In this document: positions 25,695 through 33,469 of the stretch, piece after piece
Layout: each line of letters opens with the position of its first letter
Numbering within the stretch: position 1 is the stretch's first letter
DNA from: Devosia nitrariae
GTDB taxonomy: Bacteria > Pseudomonadota > Alphaproteobacteria > Rhizobiales > Devosiaceae
DNA: 64,000 nt
NCBI RefSeq assembly: GCF_030160115.1
Contig: NZ_BSNS01000007.1
Location: forward strand, 694,392 to 758,391
Reading direction: 5' to 3'
Position numbers and translations under genes: made by a program
Notes under the pieces: model-generated
The model's database searches: none
Told to the model about the DNA's origin: nothing
Seen by the model: only the letters and a program-made list of their open reading frames with translations

Positions 25695-25769
25695 TGGAGC
25701 GGGCGATGGGATTCGAACCCACGACCCCAACCTTGGCAAGGTTGTGCTCTACCCCTGAGCTACACCCGC
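25695..25769 (-). tRNA. tRNA-Gly (anticodon GCC)
   Basis: Reading the minus strand gives GCGGGTGTAGCTCAGGGG at the 5' end, an anticodon stem-loop CAACCTTGCCAAGGTTG with GCC, a T-arm GTGGGTTCGAATCCCAT and an encoded CCA at the 3' end. The acceptor stem pairs fully with one T-G wobble. The length is 75 with CCA. Confidence 0.97.
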
Positions 25770-25953
25770 ACTCCGAGCCGCCGACGCCTTGCTGGCGCCA
25801 CGACGCGCGCCTATATGCCCAATCGACGGCTCGATTGCAACCCATATTTTGGCGCTATCCTGCGTTCCCCGCCCAGGGGGTTGCAAGGCGCCTGATTTGC
25901 GGCGCATGAAGGGCTATAAGGAACCCAACGACGCTAAAGCCAAGGCTCTTTCG

Positions 25954-26898
25954 ATGACCATCACCCTCAACGGCTCCCCTTCGCAGGCTACGCAGCCTCC
26001 CGGCGATCTCGTCAAGGACTCTTCCGACAGGGCCTTCAAGGCCGACGTGATCGACGCCTCGGTCGAAGCGCCCGTGCTGGTCGATTTCTGGGCGCCTTGG
26101 TGTGGCCCTTGCCGCCAACTGACACCGGCGCTCGAGAAGGTCGTGGCTGAGAAGGCCGGCAAGATCCGCTTGGTCAAGATCAACATCGACGAGAATCCGG
26201 CGGTCGCCGGCCAGCTCGGAATCCAGTCGATCCCGGCCGTCTTTGCCTTTGCCGGCGGCCGGCCGGTCGACGGGTTCATGGGCGCCTTGCCCGAAAGCGA
26301 GGTGAGGCGCTTTGCCGATCGCGTCATCGCCGCCGCACCCGCGCCCCAGCCCTCCGCGGGATCGCTCGAAGAACAGATCGCCGCCGCGCTCGCTGCGGCC
26401 GATGAAGCTCTCAGTGAGAACGACCTCGGTCGTGCCGCTCAGATCTTCGGCATGGTGCTCCAGCAGGATCCGACGCACGCCCCTGCCCTCATCGGCCTTT
26501 CCCGCGTTTATCTCGCTGCCGGCGAGACCGACCAGGCCCAGGCGACCTTCGACATGATCCCGGAAGACGCCCGCAGCGGCGACGACTACGCCGCCCTTGC
26601 CGCATCATTGAAGCTGCTGACCGAGGCGGCGGGACTCTCCGGCGCTGAAAGCCTCGAGGCCCGCATCGCCGCCAATCCCGATGACCACCAGGCGCGCTTC
26701 GACCTCGCCGTGGTCCTCAATTCCCAAGGTGATCGGGTGGGCGCTGCCGAGGCGCTTGTGGGGTTGATGAAGCGCGATCGGTCCTGGAACGAGGACGGCG
26801 CCCGCAAGAAGCTCCTCGAGCTCTTCGAGGCCTGGGGCCCCAAGGATCCTGCGACCATCAAAGGCCGTCGGCTGCTCTCGGCTGCGCTCTTTTCCTAA
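25954..26898 (+). CDS. thioredoxin-TPR co-chaperone (CnoX/YbbN-like)
   Basis: 314 residues. Thioredoxin domain at about 28-128 with the active site WCGPC, then TPR-like helices to the end (AAADEALSENDLGRAAQIFG and further). CnoX/YbbN proteins hold clients and pass them to GroEL; the alphaproteobacterial versions keep the CxxC pair and may also protect cysteines. ATG 25954 is chosen with AAGG nine bases upstream; a longer frame starting at 25906 is possible. It is followed by a hairpin and the LON-domain gene on the same strand, so quality-control genes are grouped. Confidence 0.87.
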   Translation: MTITLNGSPSQATQPPGDLVKDSSDRAFKADVIDASVEAPVLVDFWAPWCGPCRQLTPALEKVVAEKAGKIRLVKINIDENPAVAGQLGIQSIPAVFAFAGGRPVDGFMGALPESEVRRFADRVIAAAPAPQPSAGSLEEQIAAALAAADEALSENDLGRAAQIFGMVLQQDPTHAPALIGLSRVYLAAGETDQAQATFDMIPEDARSGDDYAALAASLKLLTEAAGLSGAESLEARIAANPDDHQARFDLAVVLNSQGDRVGAAEALVGLMKRDRSWNEDGARKKLLELFEAWGPKDPATIKGRRLLSAALFS

Positions 26899-26905
26899 TC
26901 ACCAA

Positions 26906-26932
26906 GGACCGCGCCCACCGGCGGCGCGGTCC
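26906..26932 (+). terminator. GC-rich hairpin between cnoX-like gene and LON-domain gene
   Basis: GGACCGCGCC and GGCGCGGTCC form a perfect 10-bp stem with a 7-base loop, 8 bp after the stop. No T tract follows, so it may be an attenuator or transcript-stabilising hairpin. Confidence 0.5.
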
Positions 26933-26950
26933 CGACCACATCGAAGGCCC

Positions 26951-27616
26951 ATGCTCAAGCGTCCTGTTTCTCCCCTCGACATCCCGAACGCCGTTCCGGT
27001 GTTCCCGCTTTCGGGCGCCCTGCTGCTGCCCTTTTCCCACCGTCCGCTCAACATCTTCGAGCCGCGCTATGTCGAGATGGTGGACGCGGCATTGCGCGGC
27101 GACCGCCTGATCGGTCTCATCCAGCCCGAGGATACTTCGCTCGAGAGCCCGCCGGGCCGCGCCCCGCTCCAGGAGATCGGGTGCCTCGGGCGCCTGACGC
27201 ATTTCGAGGAGAACGGGGAGGGACGTTACTTCATCATCCTCGAGGGCATCACCCGCTTCCGGCTCGTCTCGGAACTGACAGTGAGAACCCCCTACCGGCA
27301 ATGCGTGATCGATACCGAGCCCTTCGCTGCCGATTTCGTGCGCGAACATGGCGAGGAGGAGGTCGACCGCGATAGCTTCGTCAAGATGATGCGCGACTAT
27401 GCCGAGTTCGCCAACATCGACCTCAATTGGGAGGAGATCGAGCGTACCGGCACCGCTGACCTCGTCAATTTCTGCTGCATGGTCTCGCCTTATGGTGCGG
27501 CCGAAAAGCAGGTGCTGCTCGAAGCCGGTACGCTCGCCGAACGCGCCGAGACGCTGATCGCCATGACCGAATACGAGATGCACCGCGGCGGCGGTGGCAA
27601 CGTGCCGCTCAACTGA
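26951..27616 (+). CDS. LON peptidase substrate-binding (N-terminal) domain protein
   Basis: 221 residues. VPVFPLSGALLLPFSHRPLNIFEPRYVEMVDAAL is the classical start of the LON N-terminal (ATP-dependent protease La substrate-binding) domain, and the GCLGRLTHFEENGEGRYFIILEGITRFRL segment follows. No ATPase or protease domain is present; these stand-alone domains are common in alphaproteobacteria and of unclear role. Usually placed beside the CnoX-like gene and a UPF0434/Trm112 gene, as here. Confidence 0.88.
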   Translation: MLKRPVSPLDIPNAVPVFPLSGALLLPFSHRPLNIFEPRYVEMVDAALRGDRLIGLIQPEDTSLESPPGRAPLQEIGCLGRLTHFEENGEGRYFIILEGITRFRLVSELTVRTPYRQCVIDTEPFAADFVREHGEEEVDRDSFVKMMRDYAEFANIDLNWEEIERTGTADLVNFCCMVSPYGAAEKQVLLEAGTLAERAETLIAMTEYEMHRGGGGNVPLN

Positions 27617-27628
27617 CGGGACCGGCCG

Positions 27629-27838
27629 ATGACAGAGCCGCGCCATGTCGTCGACGTCAAGACCCTCGAAATGCTGGTCTGCCCGCTGACCAAGACGCGG
27701 CTGACACTCTCGTCCGACGGCACCGAGCTCATCTCGGTCGCCGCCCGCCTCGCCTTTCCGATCCGCCAGGGCGTACCCATGCTGAGCCTCGACGAAGCAC
27801 GCGATTTCGACCCGAACGAGATCAAGACCGTGCTCTGA
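27629..27838 (+). CDS. UPF0434/Trm112 family small protein
   Basis: 69 residues. VDVKTLEMLVCPLTKTRL and AFPIRQGVPMLSLDEAR are the two conserved segments of the family. Eukaryotic Trm112 is a methyltransferase partner; bacterial role is not settled. The usual Zn cysteines are reduced to one (CPLT), so zinc binding is doubtful. Starts 12 bp after the LON-domain gene in the same operon. Confidence 0.85.
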   Translation: MTEPRHVVDVKTLEMLVCPLTKTRLTLSSDGTELISVAARLAFPIRQGVPMLSLDEARDFDPNEIKTVL

Positions 27839-27862
27839 AGCTCTGCCCGAAGCACACGTTTG

Positions 27863-28411
27863 CTACTGCTTGACGAACGTCGCCAGCTTGTCGAGCACCT
27901 GTTCGAGGCCCATGCGCGACATCTCGACGGTCTCCGGCGATGCATAGCCTTGTTCGAGCACCGTCATCCGCGTGCCTCCGTCCGCTCCCGGCTCGAAGGT
28001 GATGACATGCGGCACGAGATCGGGAATACCGGGCGGCAGGCCGATTGCGGCAGGATCGATCGGCGTTCCTTCGACATCGACGAAATCGACGTCGAACTCG
28101 ATCCGCTCATGGGGCACGATCCGCCTGTAGGTCCAGCTGTTACAGAGGTTCGGCCCCTGGGGCGGGCGCATGCAGACGAGCGAGGTGCCACCCTCGCGAA
28201 AGTCCATTTCGGCAATCGGCGCGGTGAACCCGGTCGGCCCCCACCAGGCTTTGACCGCTTCGCTTTCCGCCCACGCGGCCCACACCGCCTCGACCGGCGC
28301 CGTGAATTCACGCGTGACCTTAAGATCGTGGGTTCCTTCCGCACCGGCGCCGGCGGTCAGGCAAAGCGCCAGCGCCACCGCACATCCGTTCTTCAGTACA
28401 AGTCGATCCAT
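27863..28411 (-). CDS. SRPBCC (AHSA1-like) protein with an N-terminal signal sequence
   Basis: 182 residues. Residues 1-24 look like a signal peptide (LKNGCAVALALCLTAGAGAEG), and then an AHSA1-like START-superfamily fold begins at VTREFTAPVEAVWAAWAESEAVKAWWGP. Such proteins are normally cytosolic, so a predicted exported form is unusual. FREGG and the C-terminal GLEQVLDKLATFV helix are family-typical. It lies downstream of a second SRPBCC gene and an ArsR regulator on the same strand. Ligand unknown. Confidence 0.75.
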   Translation of the reverse strand: MDRLVLKNGCAVALALCLTAGAGAEGTHDLKVTREFTAPVEAVWAAWAESEAVKAWWGPTGFTAPIAEMDFREGGTSLVCMRPPQGPNLCNSWTYRRIVPHERIEFDVDFVDVEGTPIDPAAIGLPPGIPDLVPHVITFEPGADGGTRMTVLEQGYASPETVEMSRMGLEQVLDKLATFVKQ

Positions 28412-28455
28412 GGCATCCTCCTGCGATGCGACGAAATCCGATGCAATTACGAAGT

Positions 28456-28953
28456 TTACGAGGCCTTGCGCCCCGTCATCTCGTCCAGCACCCGCTCGAG
28501 CCGCTGATAGCCAGCCTCCATGCCCTCGGTCATGCCGCTCGCCAGCGCCCCCTCGCGCGCCTGGGCCGAAGAGTAGACAACCGTCTGCGTCACCCGAGTA
28601 CCGCCGTCATCGGAGGTGAAGAGCGCCGTGACCAGCGCTTCCCCGCCTGTCCAGTCCTCGTCGAAGATCTCGCTGGAGACGAGCTTTTCCGGCTTGACGA
28701 TCTCCTTGAGCGTTCCGGTCATGCCCATGGTGACGCCTTCGGTGTTCTGCCAGACGTAGCGGTACTGGCCGCCGACCTTGAGATCGATTTCGCAGACGAG
28801 AAAGCTCCAGCCCTCCGGCCCCGTCAGCCATTGCTTGACGAAATGCGGCTTTGTCCAGCAGTCGAAAACCAGGTCACGCGGCGCTGCGAAACTGCGCGCG
28901 ATGACCACGGCGTTCTCCCCTTCAGCGCGCACTTCCAGCTTGCTGGTCATCAC
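28456..28953 (-). CDS. SRPBCC family (AHSA1-like) protein
   Basis: 165 residues. RSFAAPRDLVFDCWTKPHFVKQWLTGPEGWSFLVCEIDLKVGG is the hallmark of the AHSA1/Aha1-like domain with a hydrophobic ligand cavity, and the final GYQRLERVLDEM helix fits. Its start is 21 bp after the ArsR stop, so it belongs to the same operon. In this recurring pairing the regulator probably responds to a compound handled by the SRPBCC protein; no substrate is known. Confidence 0.85.
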   Translation of the reverse strand: MMTSKLEVRAEGENAVVIARSFAAPRDLVFDCWTKPHFVKQWLTGPEGWSFLVCEIDLKVGGQYRYVWQNTEGVTMGMTGTLKEIVKPEKLVSSEIFDEDWTGGEALVTALFTSDDGGTRVTQTVVYSSAQAREGALASGMTEGMEAGYQRLERVLDEMTGRKAS

Positions 28954-28974
28954 CGTTCCTCCTTGCTGTCGCGG

Positions 28975-29328
28975 TCAGTTGTCGCGTTTTGGCCTGCCGC
29001 GCGTTGACTGTAGATCCTCCAGAAGAGCATCAAGGCGACGAAAATTGCCCTCCCAGACGTTCCGGTACTGCTCGAGCCACCCCGTCGCTTCCTTCAACGC
29101 CTCGCCCTCGATGTGGCAGGGGCGGCGTTGCGCATCGCGCCCGCGCGAGATGAGGCCGGCGCGCTCGAGCATCTTCAGGTGCTTGGAAATGGCGGGCTGG
29201 CTCATTGCGAACGGCTCGGCCAGCTCCATGACCGACGCGTCGCTCTCCATCAGCCGCGCCAGGATGGCCCGGCGGGTCGGATCGGCGAGAGCCGTGAAGG
29301 TTGCATCGAGACGTTCGGATTCGGTCAT
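28975..29328 (-). CDS. ArsR-type HTH transcriptional regulator
   Basis: 117 residues. ALADPTRRAILARLMESDASVMELAEPFAMSQPAISKHLKMLERAGLI is a complete winged HTH of the ArsR/SmtB group. The metal-site cysteines of SmtB are absent, so a non-metal signal is likely. ATG 29328 starts right after a GGTTATGAA stretch; a longer frame goes to 29400. Upstream lies the inverted repeat ATAAC-N6-GTTAT (29348-29363). Confidence 0.88.
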   Translation of the reverse strand: MTESERLDATFTALADPTRRAILARLMESDASVMELAEPFAMSQPAISKHLKMLERAGLISRGRDAQRRPCHIEGEALKEATGWLEQYRNVWEGNFRRLDALLEDLQSTRGRPKRDN

Positions 29329-29347
29329 TTCATAACCTGGATATTTT

Positions 29348-29363
29348 ATAACTATAGTGTTAT
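29348..29363. promoter_or_regulatory. inverted repeat ATAACTATAGTGTTAT before arsR operon
   Basis: ATAAC-N6-GTTAT lies 20 bp upstream of the ArsR start, in an AT-rich stretch that likely holds the promoter. A fitting autoregulatory operator for the ArsR protein; motif length is short. Confidence 0.45.
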
Positions 29364-29414
29364 GTATCTGGCGGCGGATGTCAAGCCGTGGGGAGACCAC
29401 GCTGGCGAGAGACG

Positions 29415-29480
29415 CGAGAAACCTGTCCTGGACTTGATTCGGGATGGAAACCGATTTTCGCGATAGTCCCGCGACAACGA
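29415..29480. repeat. dispersed repeat, GGACTTGATCC family
   Basis: ACCTGTCCTGGACTTGATTCGGGATGG (core 29422-29447) followed by AAACCGATTTTCGC and TCCCGCGACAACGAAAAG. Same family as the elements at 12641, 20640 and 22106. Lies between divergently oriented arsR promoter DNA and the end of the UbiH-type gene. Confidence 0.6.
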
Positions 29481-29484
29481 AAAG

Positions 29485-30702
29485 TCAGATCGCCTGACCA
29501 CGCAGCAGGCGCGGACCGCCGGCCTCGACGCCGGCGGCCAGCCGGATCATCGCCTCCTTGACCGGCCCGGCGCGGTCGACGATCCCCAATCCCAGGTCAC
29601 GCAGGGCTCTGACCGGCGCCACGTCGTTGGAAAACAGCCTGTTCATCCCGTCGGTGACGACAGCCATCTGCGCTGTCTCGAACCGGCGCCAGCGCTGGTA
29701 GCGGGCAAGCACGTCTTCGGCACCCGGATTCGTGCCAAGCCGCAGCGCCTCGACCGCGACCTCGGCCAGCGCCGCCACGTCCTTGAGGCCCAGATTGAGG
29801 CCCTGGCCGGCAATCGGATGGATGACGTGCGCGGCATCCCCGATGAGCGCCAGCCGCGACGCAACGAAGCTGCGGGCGAGCTGCAGGCGCAGCGGAAAGC
29901 ACTGTACCCGTTCCTCAATGGTCACGCTGCCAAGCGTCGAGCCCATCGCCGCCTCGATCTGGCGAGAGAGCGGCTCCGGCTCCAGCGTCACCAGCCGCGC
30001 CGCGTCTTCCTGACGCTCGGTCCACACCAGCGAAGAGCGGTTACCCGGGAGGGGAAGGCTGGCAAAAGGCCCGGCCGGGCGGAAGTGCTCGTAGGCGACC
30101 CCTTCATGGGCCAGTTCATGGCCGATGGTGGTGACGATGGCGGCTTGACCGTAGTCATGACCTATGGTGCCGATGCCGGCCATCCTCCGCAGGCCCGATT
30201 GAGCGCCGTCGGCGGCAACCACCAGCGGAGCGGTGAGCAGCCGCCCGTCGGCCAGCCTCAGCCGGGCCGTGGCCGCCTCGGCGGCGAACCCGGTAACCTC
30301 AGCCGGCACGATGACCGACACACCCGCGTCCGCCGCCGCGAGCAAAGCCTCGGCCATCACCGTGTTGGGCACCATGTGGGCGAACGGTTCGCCCGGCGCC
30401 ACTTCTCCCTCGAAATTGAGGAAGAGCGGGCGTGCGATATCTCCCGTACCCGAATCGGTGATCTTCATCGCCCGGATCGGCTCGGCCGCCGCCGCCATCT
30501 GCGGCCAGACTCCCAGCGCCTCGAAGACGCGCCGGACACCTGCGGCGATGGCGCTCGCCCGGCTGTCCTTGGGCACGCTAAGCGCGCGCCGTTCGACGAG
30601 TCCGATCCGCACCCCGGCAACGAACCGGGTCAGGGCCAGCGCCAGCGTCAGTCCCACGGGACCGCCGCCGACGATGAGGATGTCGTAGCGCTCTTCACTC
30701 AT
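29485..30702 (-). CDS. UbiH/UbiF-type FAD-dependent ubiquinone hydroxylase
   Basis: 405 residues. FAD GxGxxG motif ILIVGGGPVGLTLALAL at the N-terminus, DSRASAIAAGVRRVFEALG after it, and GDAAHVIHPIAGQGLNLGLKDV near residue 285, the signature of ubiquinone-biosynthesis monooxygenases. It hydroxylates a ring position of the quinone precursor in the cytoplasm at the membrane. Which step (UbiH, UbiF or UbiL) cannot be told from sequence alone. Start ATG 30702. Confidence 0.87.
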   Translation of the reverse strand: MSEERYDILIVGGGPVGLTLALALTRFVAGVRIGLVERRALSVPKDSRASAIAAGVRRVFEALGVWPQMAAAAEPIRAMKITDSGTGDIARPLFLNFEGEVAPGEPFAHMVPNTVMAEALLAAADAGVSVIVPAEVTGFAAEAATARLRLADGRLLTAPLVVAADGAQSGLRRMAGIGTIGHDYGQAAIVTTIGHELAHEGVAYEHFRPAGPFASLPLPGNRSSLVWTERQEDAARLVTLEPEPLSRQIEAAMGSTLGSVTIEERVQCFPLRLQLARSFVASRLALIGDAAHVIHPIAGQGLNLGLKDVAALAEVAVEALRLGTNPGAEDVLARYQRWRRFETAQMAVVTDGMNRLFSNDVAPVRALRDLGLGIVDRAGPVKEAMIRLAAGVEAGGPRLLRGQAI

Positions 30703-30891
30703 AGCCGTCCGCCTCTCGTTACTCCGTCAGAATCCACCTGACGGCAGCCAAAGTCCAGCCGGCAGAGCGTCGCGACTTCACCTGCTCAAGATTTGTTCAA
30801 TCTCTGTCGATCGCTGACTATTTTGGCGGCAACTTGGTTTCTGTCAGTCGGGCCGCGAGTCGTTTAGGCAATCCGCCCACAATTTTTCGTA

Positions 30892-30909
30892 ACAAAATCA
30901 AAGTTTTGT
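30892..30909. promoter_or_regulatory. inverted repeat ACAAAA-N6-TTTTGT upstream of glnK1
   Basis: ACAAAATCAAAGTTTTGT has perfect 6-bp arms and ends 18 bp before the sigma-54 element. It might bind an activator or a host DNA-bending factor; no NtrC consensus is recognised here. Confidence 0.35.
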
Positions 30910-30927
30910 AGATTGTGGCGGCAGTTT

Positions 30928-30943
30928 GGCACGGCTCTTGAGT
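30928..30943 (+). promoter_or_regulatory. sigma-54 promoter of glnK1-amtB1
   Basis: TGGCACGGCTCTTGAG matches TGGCAC-N5-TTGCw with correct GG/TG spacing. It lies 46-61 bp before glnK1. Expression under nitrogen limitation through NtrC is expected. Confidence 0.85.
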
Positions 30944-30988
30944 GGTATCGGCCATCGCAGGGTACGCGTTGCTGAGAAAGGAGCATCC

Positions 30989-31327
30989 ATGAAACTGGTG
31001 GTTGCAATCATAAAACCATCACGGCTCGAAGAGGTGCGTCAGGCTTTGAATTCGCTCGACGTGCACGGCATGACCGTGACCGAGGTCAAGGGTTATGGCC
31101 GCCAGAAGGGTCATTCCGAAATCTATCGCGGCACCGAGTATGCCGTGCATTTCCTGCCCAAGCTCAAGGTCGAGATCGCCGTCGACGACGCCCAGGCCGA
31201 CGCCGTGGCCAGCGCCATTCGTGAGAGCGCCCAGACCGGCCGCATCGGCGACGGCAAGATCTTCGTGCTCGATCTTCTGGCCGTCACCCGCATCCGCACC
31301 GGCGAGACCGGCGCGGCAGCGCTCTGA
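30989..31327 (+). CDS. glnK: nitrogen regulatory protein P-II (GlnK type)
   Basis: 112 residues, exact P-II length. The T-loop YGRQKGHSEIYRGTEY has the uridylylation Tyr51, and FLPKLKVEIAV and the C-loop signature GKIFVLDLLAVTRIRTGE are canonical. It senses 2-oxoglutarate and ATP/ADP and gates the AmtB transporter encoded 26 bp downstream. Start ATG follows GAAAGGAGCATCC. A second glnK copy lies 2.1 kb away. Confidence 0.95.
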   Translation: MKLVVAIIKPSRLEEVRQALNSLDVHGMTVTEVKGYGRQKGHSEIYRGTEYAVHFLPKLKVEIAVDDAQADAVASAIRESAQTGRIGDGKIFVLDLLAVTRIRTGETGAAAL

Positions 31328-31353
31328 CGTTTTTCTCGAGGGAGACAACGACA

Positions 31354-32685
31354 ATGACAATCATCAAACCGACAAAGCTCATCGGGGCGGCAGTTCTCGC
31401 CTCGCTCCTCCTGGCACTGCCTGCCTTGGGTCAGGACGCCGCCCCCGCCGAAGAGGTCGTCGAGGAAATGGCCACCCCGGAATGGGCGGTGATCTTCAAC
31501 ACGCTCCTCTTCCTCATCGGCGGCTTCCTAGTCATGTGGATGGCCGCCGGCTTTGCCATGCTGGAAGCGGGCCTCGTGCGCTCCAAGAACGTTTCCATGC
31601 AGTGCCTCAAGAACATCGCCCTCTATTCGATCGCGGGCATCATGTTCTGGATCACCGGCTACAACCTCATGTATTCGGGCGTCGACGGCGGCTTTATCGG
31701 CTCCTTCGGCCCCTATCCCTTCCCGGAACGGGGTGCCGACACCGGCGAGGCCGGCTATTCCGTCGCCTCCGACTGGTTCTTCCAGATGGTCTTCTGCGCC
31801 ACCACCGCCTCGATTGTCTCGGGCACACTCGCCGAGCGCATCAGGATCTGGCCGTTCCTCGCCTTCACCGTGGTGCTGACGGGGTTCATCTATCCGATCG
31901 CCGGTTCCTGGCAGTGGGGCGGCGGCTGGCTCTCGCAAATGGGTTTCTCGGACTTCGCTGGCTCCACTCTCGTCCACTCGGTGGGCGGCTGGGCCGCGCT
32001 TGCGGGCGTTCTGCTGCTCGGGGCACGCAAGGGCAAGTACGGCGCCGATGGCACGGTCCATGCCATGCCCGGTTCTTCGGTGCCGCTGGCAACGCTGGGC
32101 ATGTTCATCCTCTGGCTCGGCTGGTTCGGCTTTAACGGCGCCTCTCAACTCGCCATGGGCACCATTGCCGATGCCGGCGACGTCAGCCGTATCTTCGCCA
32201 ACACCAACATGGCCGCAGCCGCCGGTGCCGTTGCAGCATTGATCGTCACCCAGCTCGTCTACAAGAAGATCGACGTGACCATGGTCATCAACGGCGCCCT
32301 GGCGGGCCTCGTCTCGATCACCGCCGAGCCGCTCGCCCCCTCGATGTTCGTGGCGCTGATCGTCGGCGGCGTCGGCGGCGTCATCGTGGTCTTCGTCGTG
32401 CCGCTCCTCGACCGGTTCAAGATCGATGACGTGGTCGGCGCCATTCCGGTCCACCTCGTCTGCGGCATCTGGGGCACTCTGATCGTCCCGCTTTCCAACT
32501 CGGGCACCAGCTACGGCACCCAGATTATCGGCATCCTCGCCTACGGCGCCTTCACCTTCGTCGTGTCGCTCGTCGTCTGGTTCGTCATCAAGCTGGTTAT
32601 GGGCTTGCGCGTCAGCGACGAGGAAGAGTCCATCGGACTCGACAAAGCCGAGATCGGCGTCGAAGCCTATCCCGAGTTCGTCTAG
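31354..32685 (+). CDS. amtB: ammonium transporter AmtB, copy 1
   Basis: 443 residues with a signal peptide-like start and eleven helices of the Amt/Rh fold. Pore histidines are seen in STLVHSVGG and GAIPVHLVCG; FxxTT and G-F-N-G segments fit. The VVGAIPVHLVCGIWGT end resembles the Amt1 type found in cyanobacteria and plants, different from copy 2. Coupled to glnK1 under a sigma-54 promoter. Confidence 0.93.
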   Translation: MTIIKPTKLIGAAVLASLLLALPALGQDAAPAEEVVEEMATPEWAVIFNTLLFLIGGFLVMWMAAGFAMLEAGLVRSKNVSMQCLKNIALYSIAGIMFWITGYNLMYSGVDGGFIGSFGPYPFPERGADTGEAGYSVASDWFFQMVFCATTASIVSGTLAERIRIWPFLAFTVVLTGFIYPIAGSWQWGGGWLSQMGFSDFAGSTLVHSVGGWAALAGVLLLGARKGKYGADGTVHAMPGSSVPLATLGMFILWLGWFGFNGASQLAMGTIADAGDVSRIFANTNMAAAAGAVAALIVTQLVYKKIDVTMVINGALAGLVSITAEPLAPSMFVALIVGGVGGVIVVFVVPLLDRFKIDDVVGAIPVHLVCGIWGTLIVPLSNSGTSYGTQIIGILAYGAFTFVVSLVVWFVIKLVMGLRVSDEEESIGLDKAEIGVEAYPEFV

Positions 32686-32701
32686 GCGGACTTTTCGCAA
32701 A

Positions 32702-32727
32702 GGCGGTCCGGCTTCCGCCGGGCCGCC
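32702..32727 (+). terminator. GC-rich hairpin after amtB1
   Basis: GGCGGTCCGGC-TTCC-GCCGGGCCGCC forms an 11-bp stem (one G-U pair), 16 bp after the amtB1 stop. No T tract follows, so termination may need Rho or be partial. Confidence 0.6.
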
Positions 32728-32735
32728 ACCCGCTG

Positions 32736-32824
32736 CTTGCAAGCGGCGTGCAGCCCGTGTTCCTCTTGGCCCGCCACAGAGGCTTCCCACTCGCAAACCG
32801 CACGGGCTGCACACCCCTTGCAAG
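32736..32824. repeat. 24-bp inverted repeat pair with 41-bp loop
   Basis: Arms at 32736-32759 and 32801-32824 match at 22 of 24 positions when one is inverted; each ends in CTTGCAAG and has TGCAGCCCGTG near the loop. The 419-bp gap between amtB1 and glnK2 holds no gene. The size and arms suggest a small mobile palindromic element or a structured RNA. Confidence 0.6.
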
Positions 32825-33041
32825 ACCGACCGCTTCTGCGGCCGCGTGCCCTCCGACAGTCCGGTCCTGCAAGTCCAATCGACCGCGCTCCAAGCCCGTC
32901 ACAAGACTGCCACATTACTGCCCAAGCGACGCGCATGGCGCCTACATTTTAGGCAAACCATTGCTGCGCCCGAAGGCAGACCGCGCGGGCCCCTTCCTTA
33001 ACTAGCTGTAAATTTTAACGGATTCGGCCGGTAACGGCATC
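32825..33041. other. gene-free stretch before glnK2 promoter
   Basis: Contains short frames only. I see no RNA gene or coding sequence in it; an AT-rich tail (TAAATTTTAACGG) leads into the sigma-54 promoter. Confidence 0.4.
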
Positions 33042-33057
33042 TGGCACGGCACTTGAG
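33042..33057 (+). promoter_or_regulatory. sigma-54 promoter of glnK2-amtB2
   Basis: TGGCACGGCACTTGAG differs from the glnK1 promoter at one of 16 positions and has the same spacing. It lies 48-63 bp before the start codon. Confidence 0.85.
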
Positions 33058-33104
33058 TCTCCTTGAGCATCTGAAGGCAGTACGCCGGACACAGGAGGAG
33101 CTTC

Positions 33105-33443
33105 ATGAAACTGGTGATAGCGATCATCAAGCCGTCGCGCATCGAGAACGTGCGTGAGGCGCTTTCGTCCCTCGACGTACACGGTATGACCGTGACCGAG
33201 GTCAAGGGCTATGGCCGCCAGAAGGGCCATTCCGAGATCTATCGCGGTGCCGAGTACACCGTCAATTTCCTGCCCAAGCTCAAGCTCGAGATCGCCGTAG
33301 CCGACGATCGGGTCGACGCGGTGGTCACCGCGGTGCGCGATGCCGCCACCACTGAGAAGATCGGCGACGGCAAGATCTTCGTCCTCGACCTCCTGGCCGC
33401 AACCCGCATCCGCACCGGCGAGACCGGCCCGGACGCTCTCTGA
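33105..33443 (+). CDS. glnK: nitrogen regulatory protein P-II (GlnK type), second copy
   Basis: 112 residues with the same T-loop YGRQKGHSEIYRGAEY and Tyr51; differences from copy 1 are mainly in residues 60-85. GlnK proteins of both units should respond alike, and hetero-trimers are possible. Start ATG follows GGAGGAGCTTC. The amtB2 gene lies 26 bp downstream, the same spacing as in unit 1. Confidence 0.95.
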   Translation: MKLVIAIIKPSRIENVREALSSLDVHGMTVTEVKGYGRQKGHSEIYRGAEYTVNFLPKLKLEIAVADDRVDAVVTAVRDAATTEKIGDGKIFVLDLLAATRIRTGETGPDAL

Positions 33444-33469
33444 CCAGTTTCCCGCGGAGTCCTCACCCC

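Noticed and set aside
25694..25909. Plus-strand frame through the tRNA-Gly region
   Set aside because: It lies across a tRNA on the other strand; the reading is a known spurious product of tRNA antisense.
32737..32952. 71-codon frame between amtB1 and glnK2
   Set aside because: It runs through an inverted repeat and shows no ribosome site or conserved sequence.
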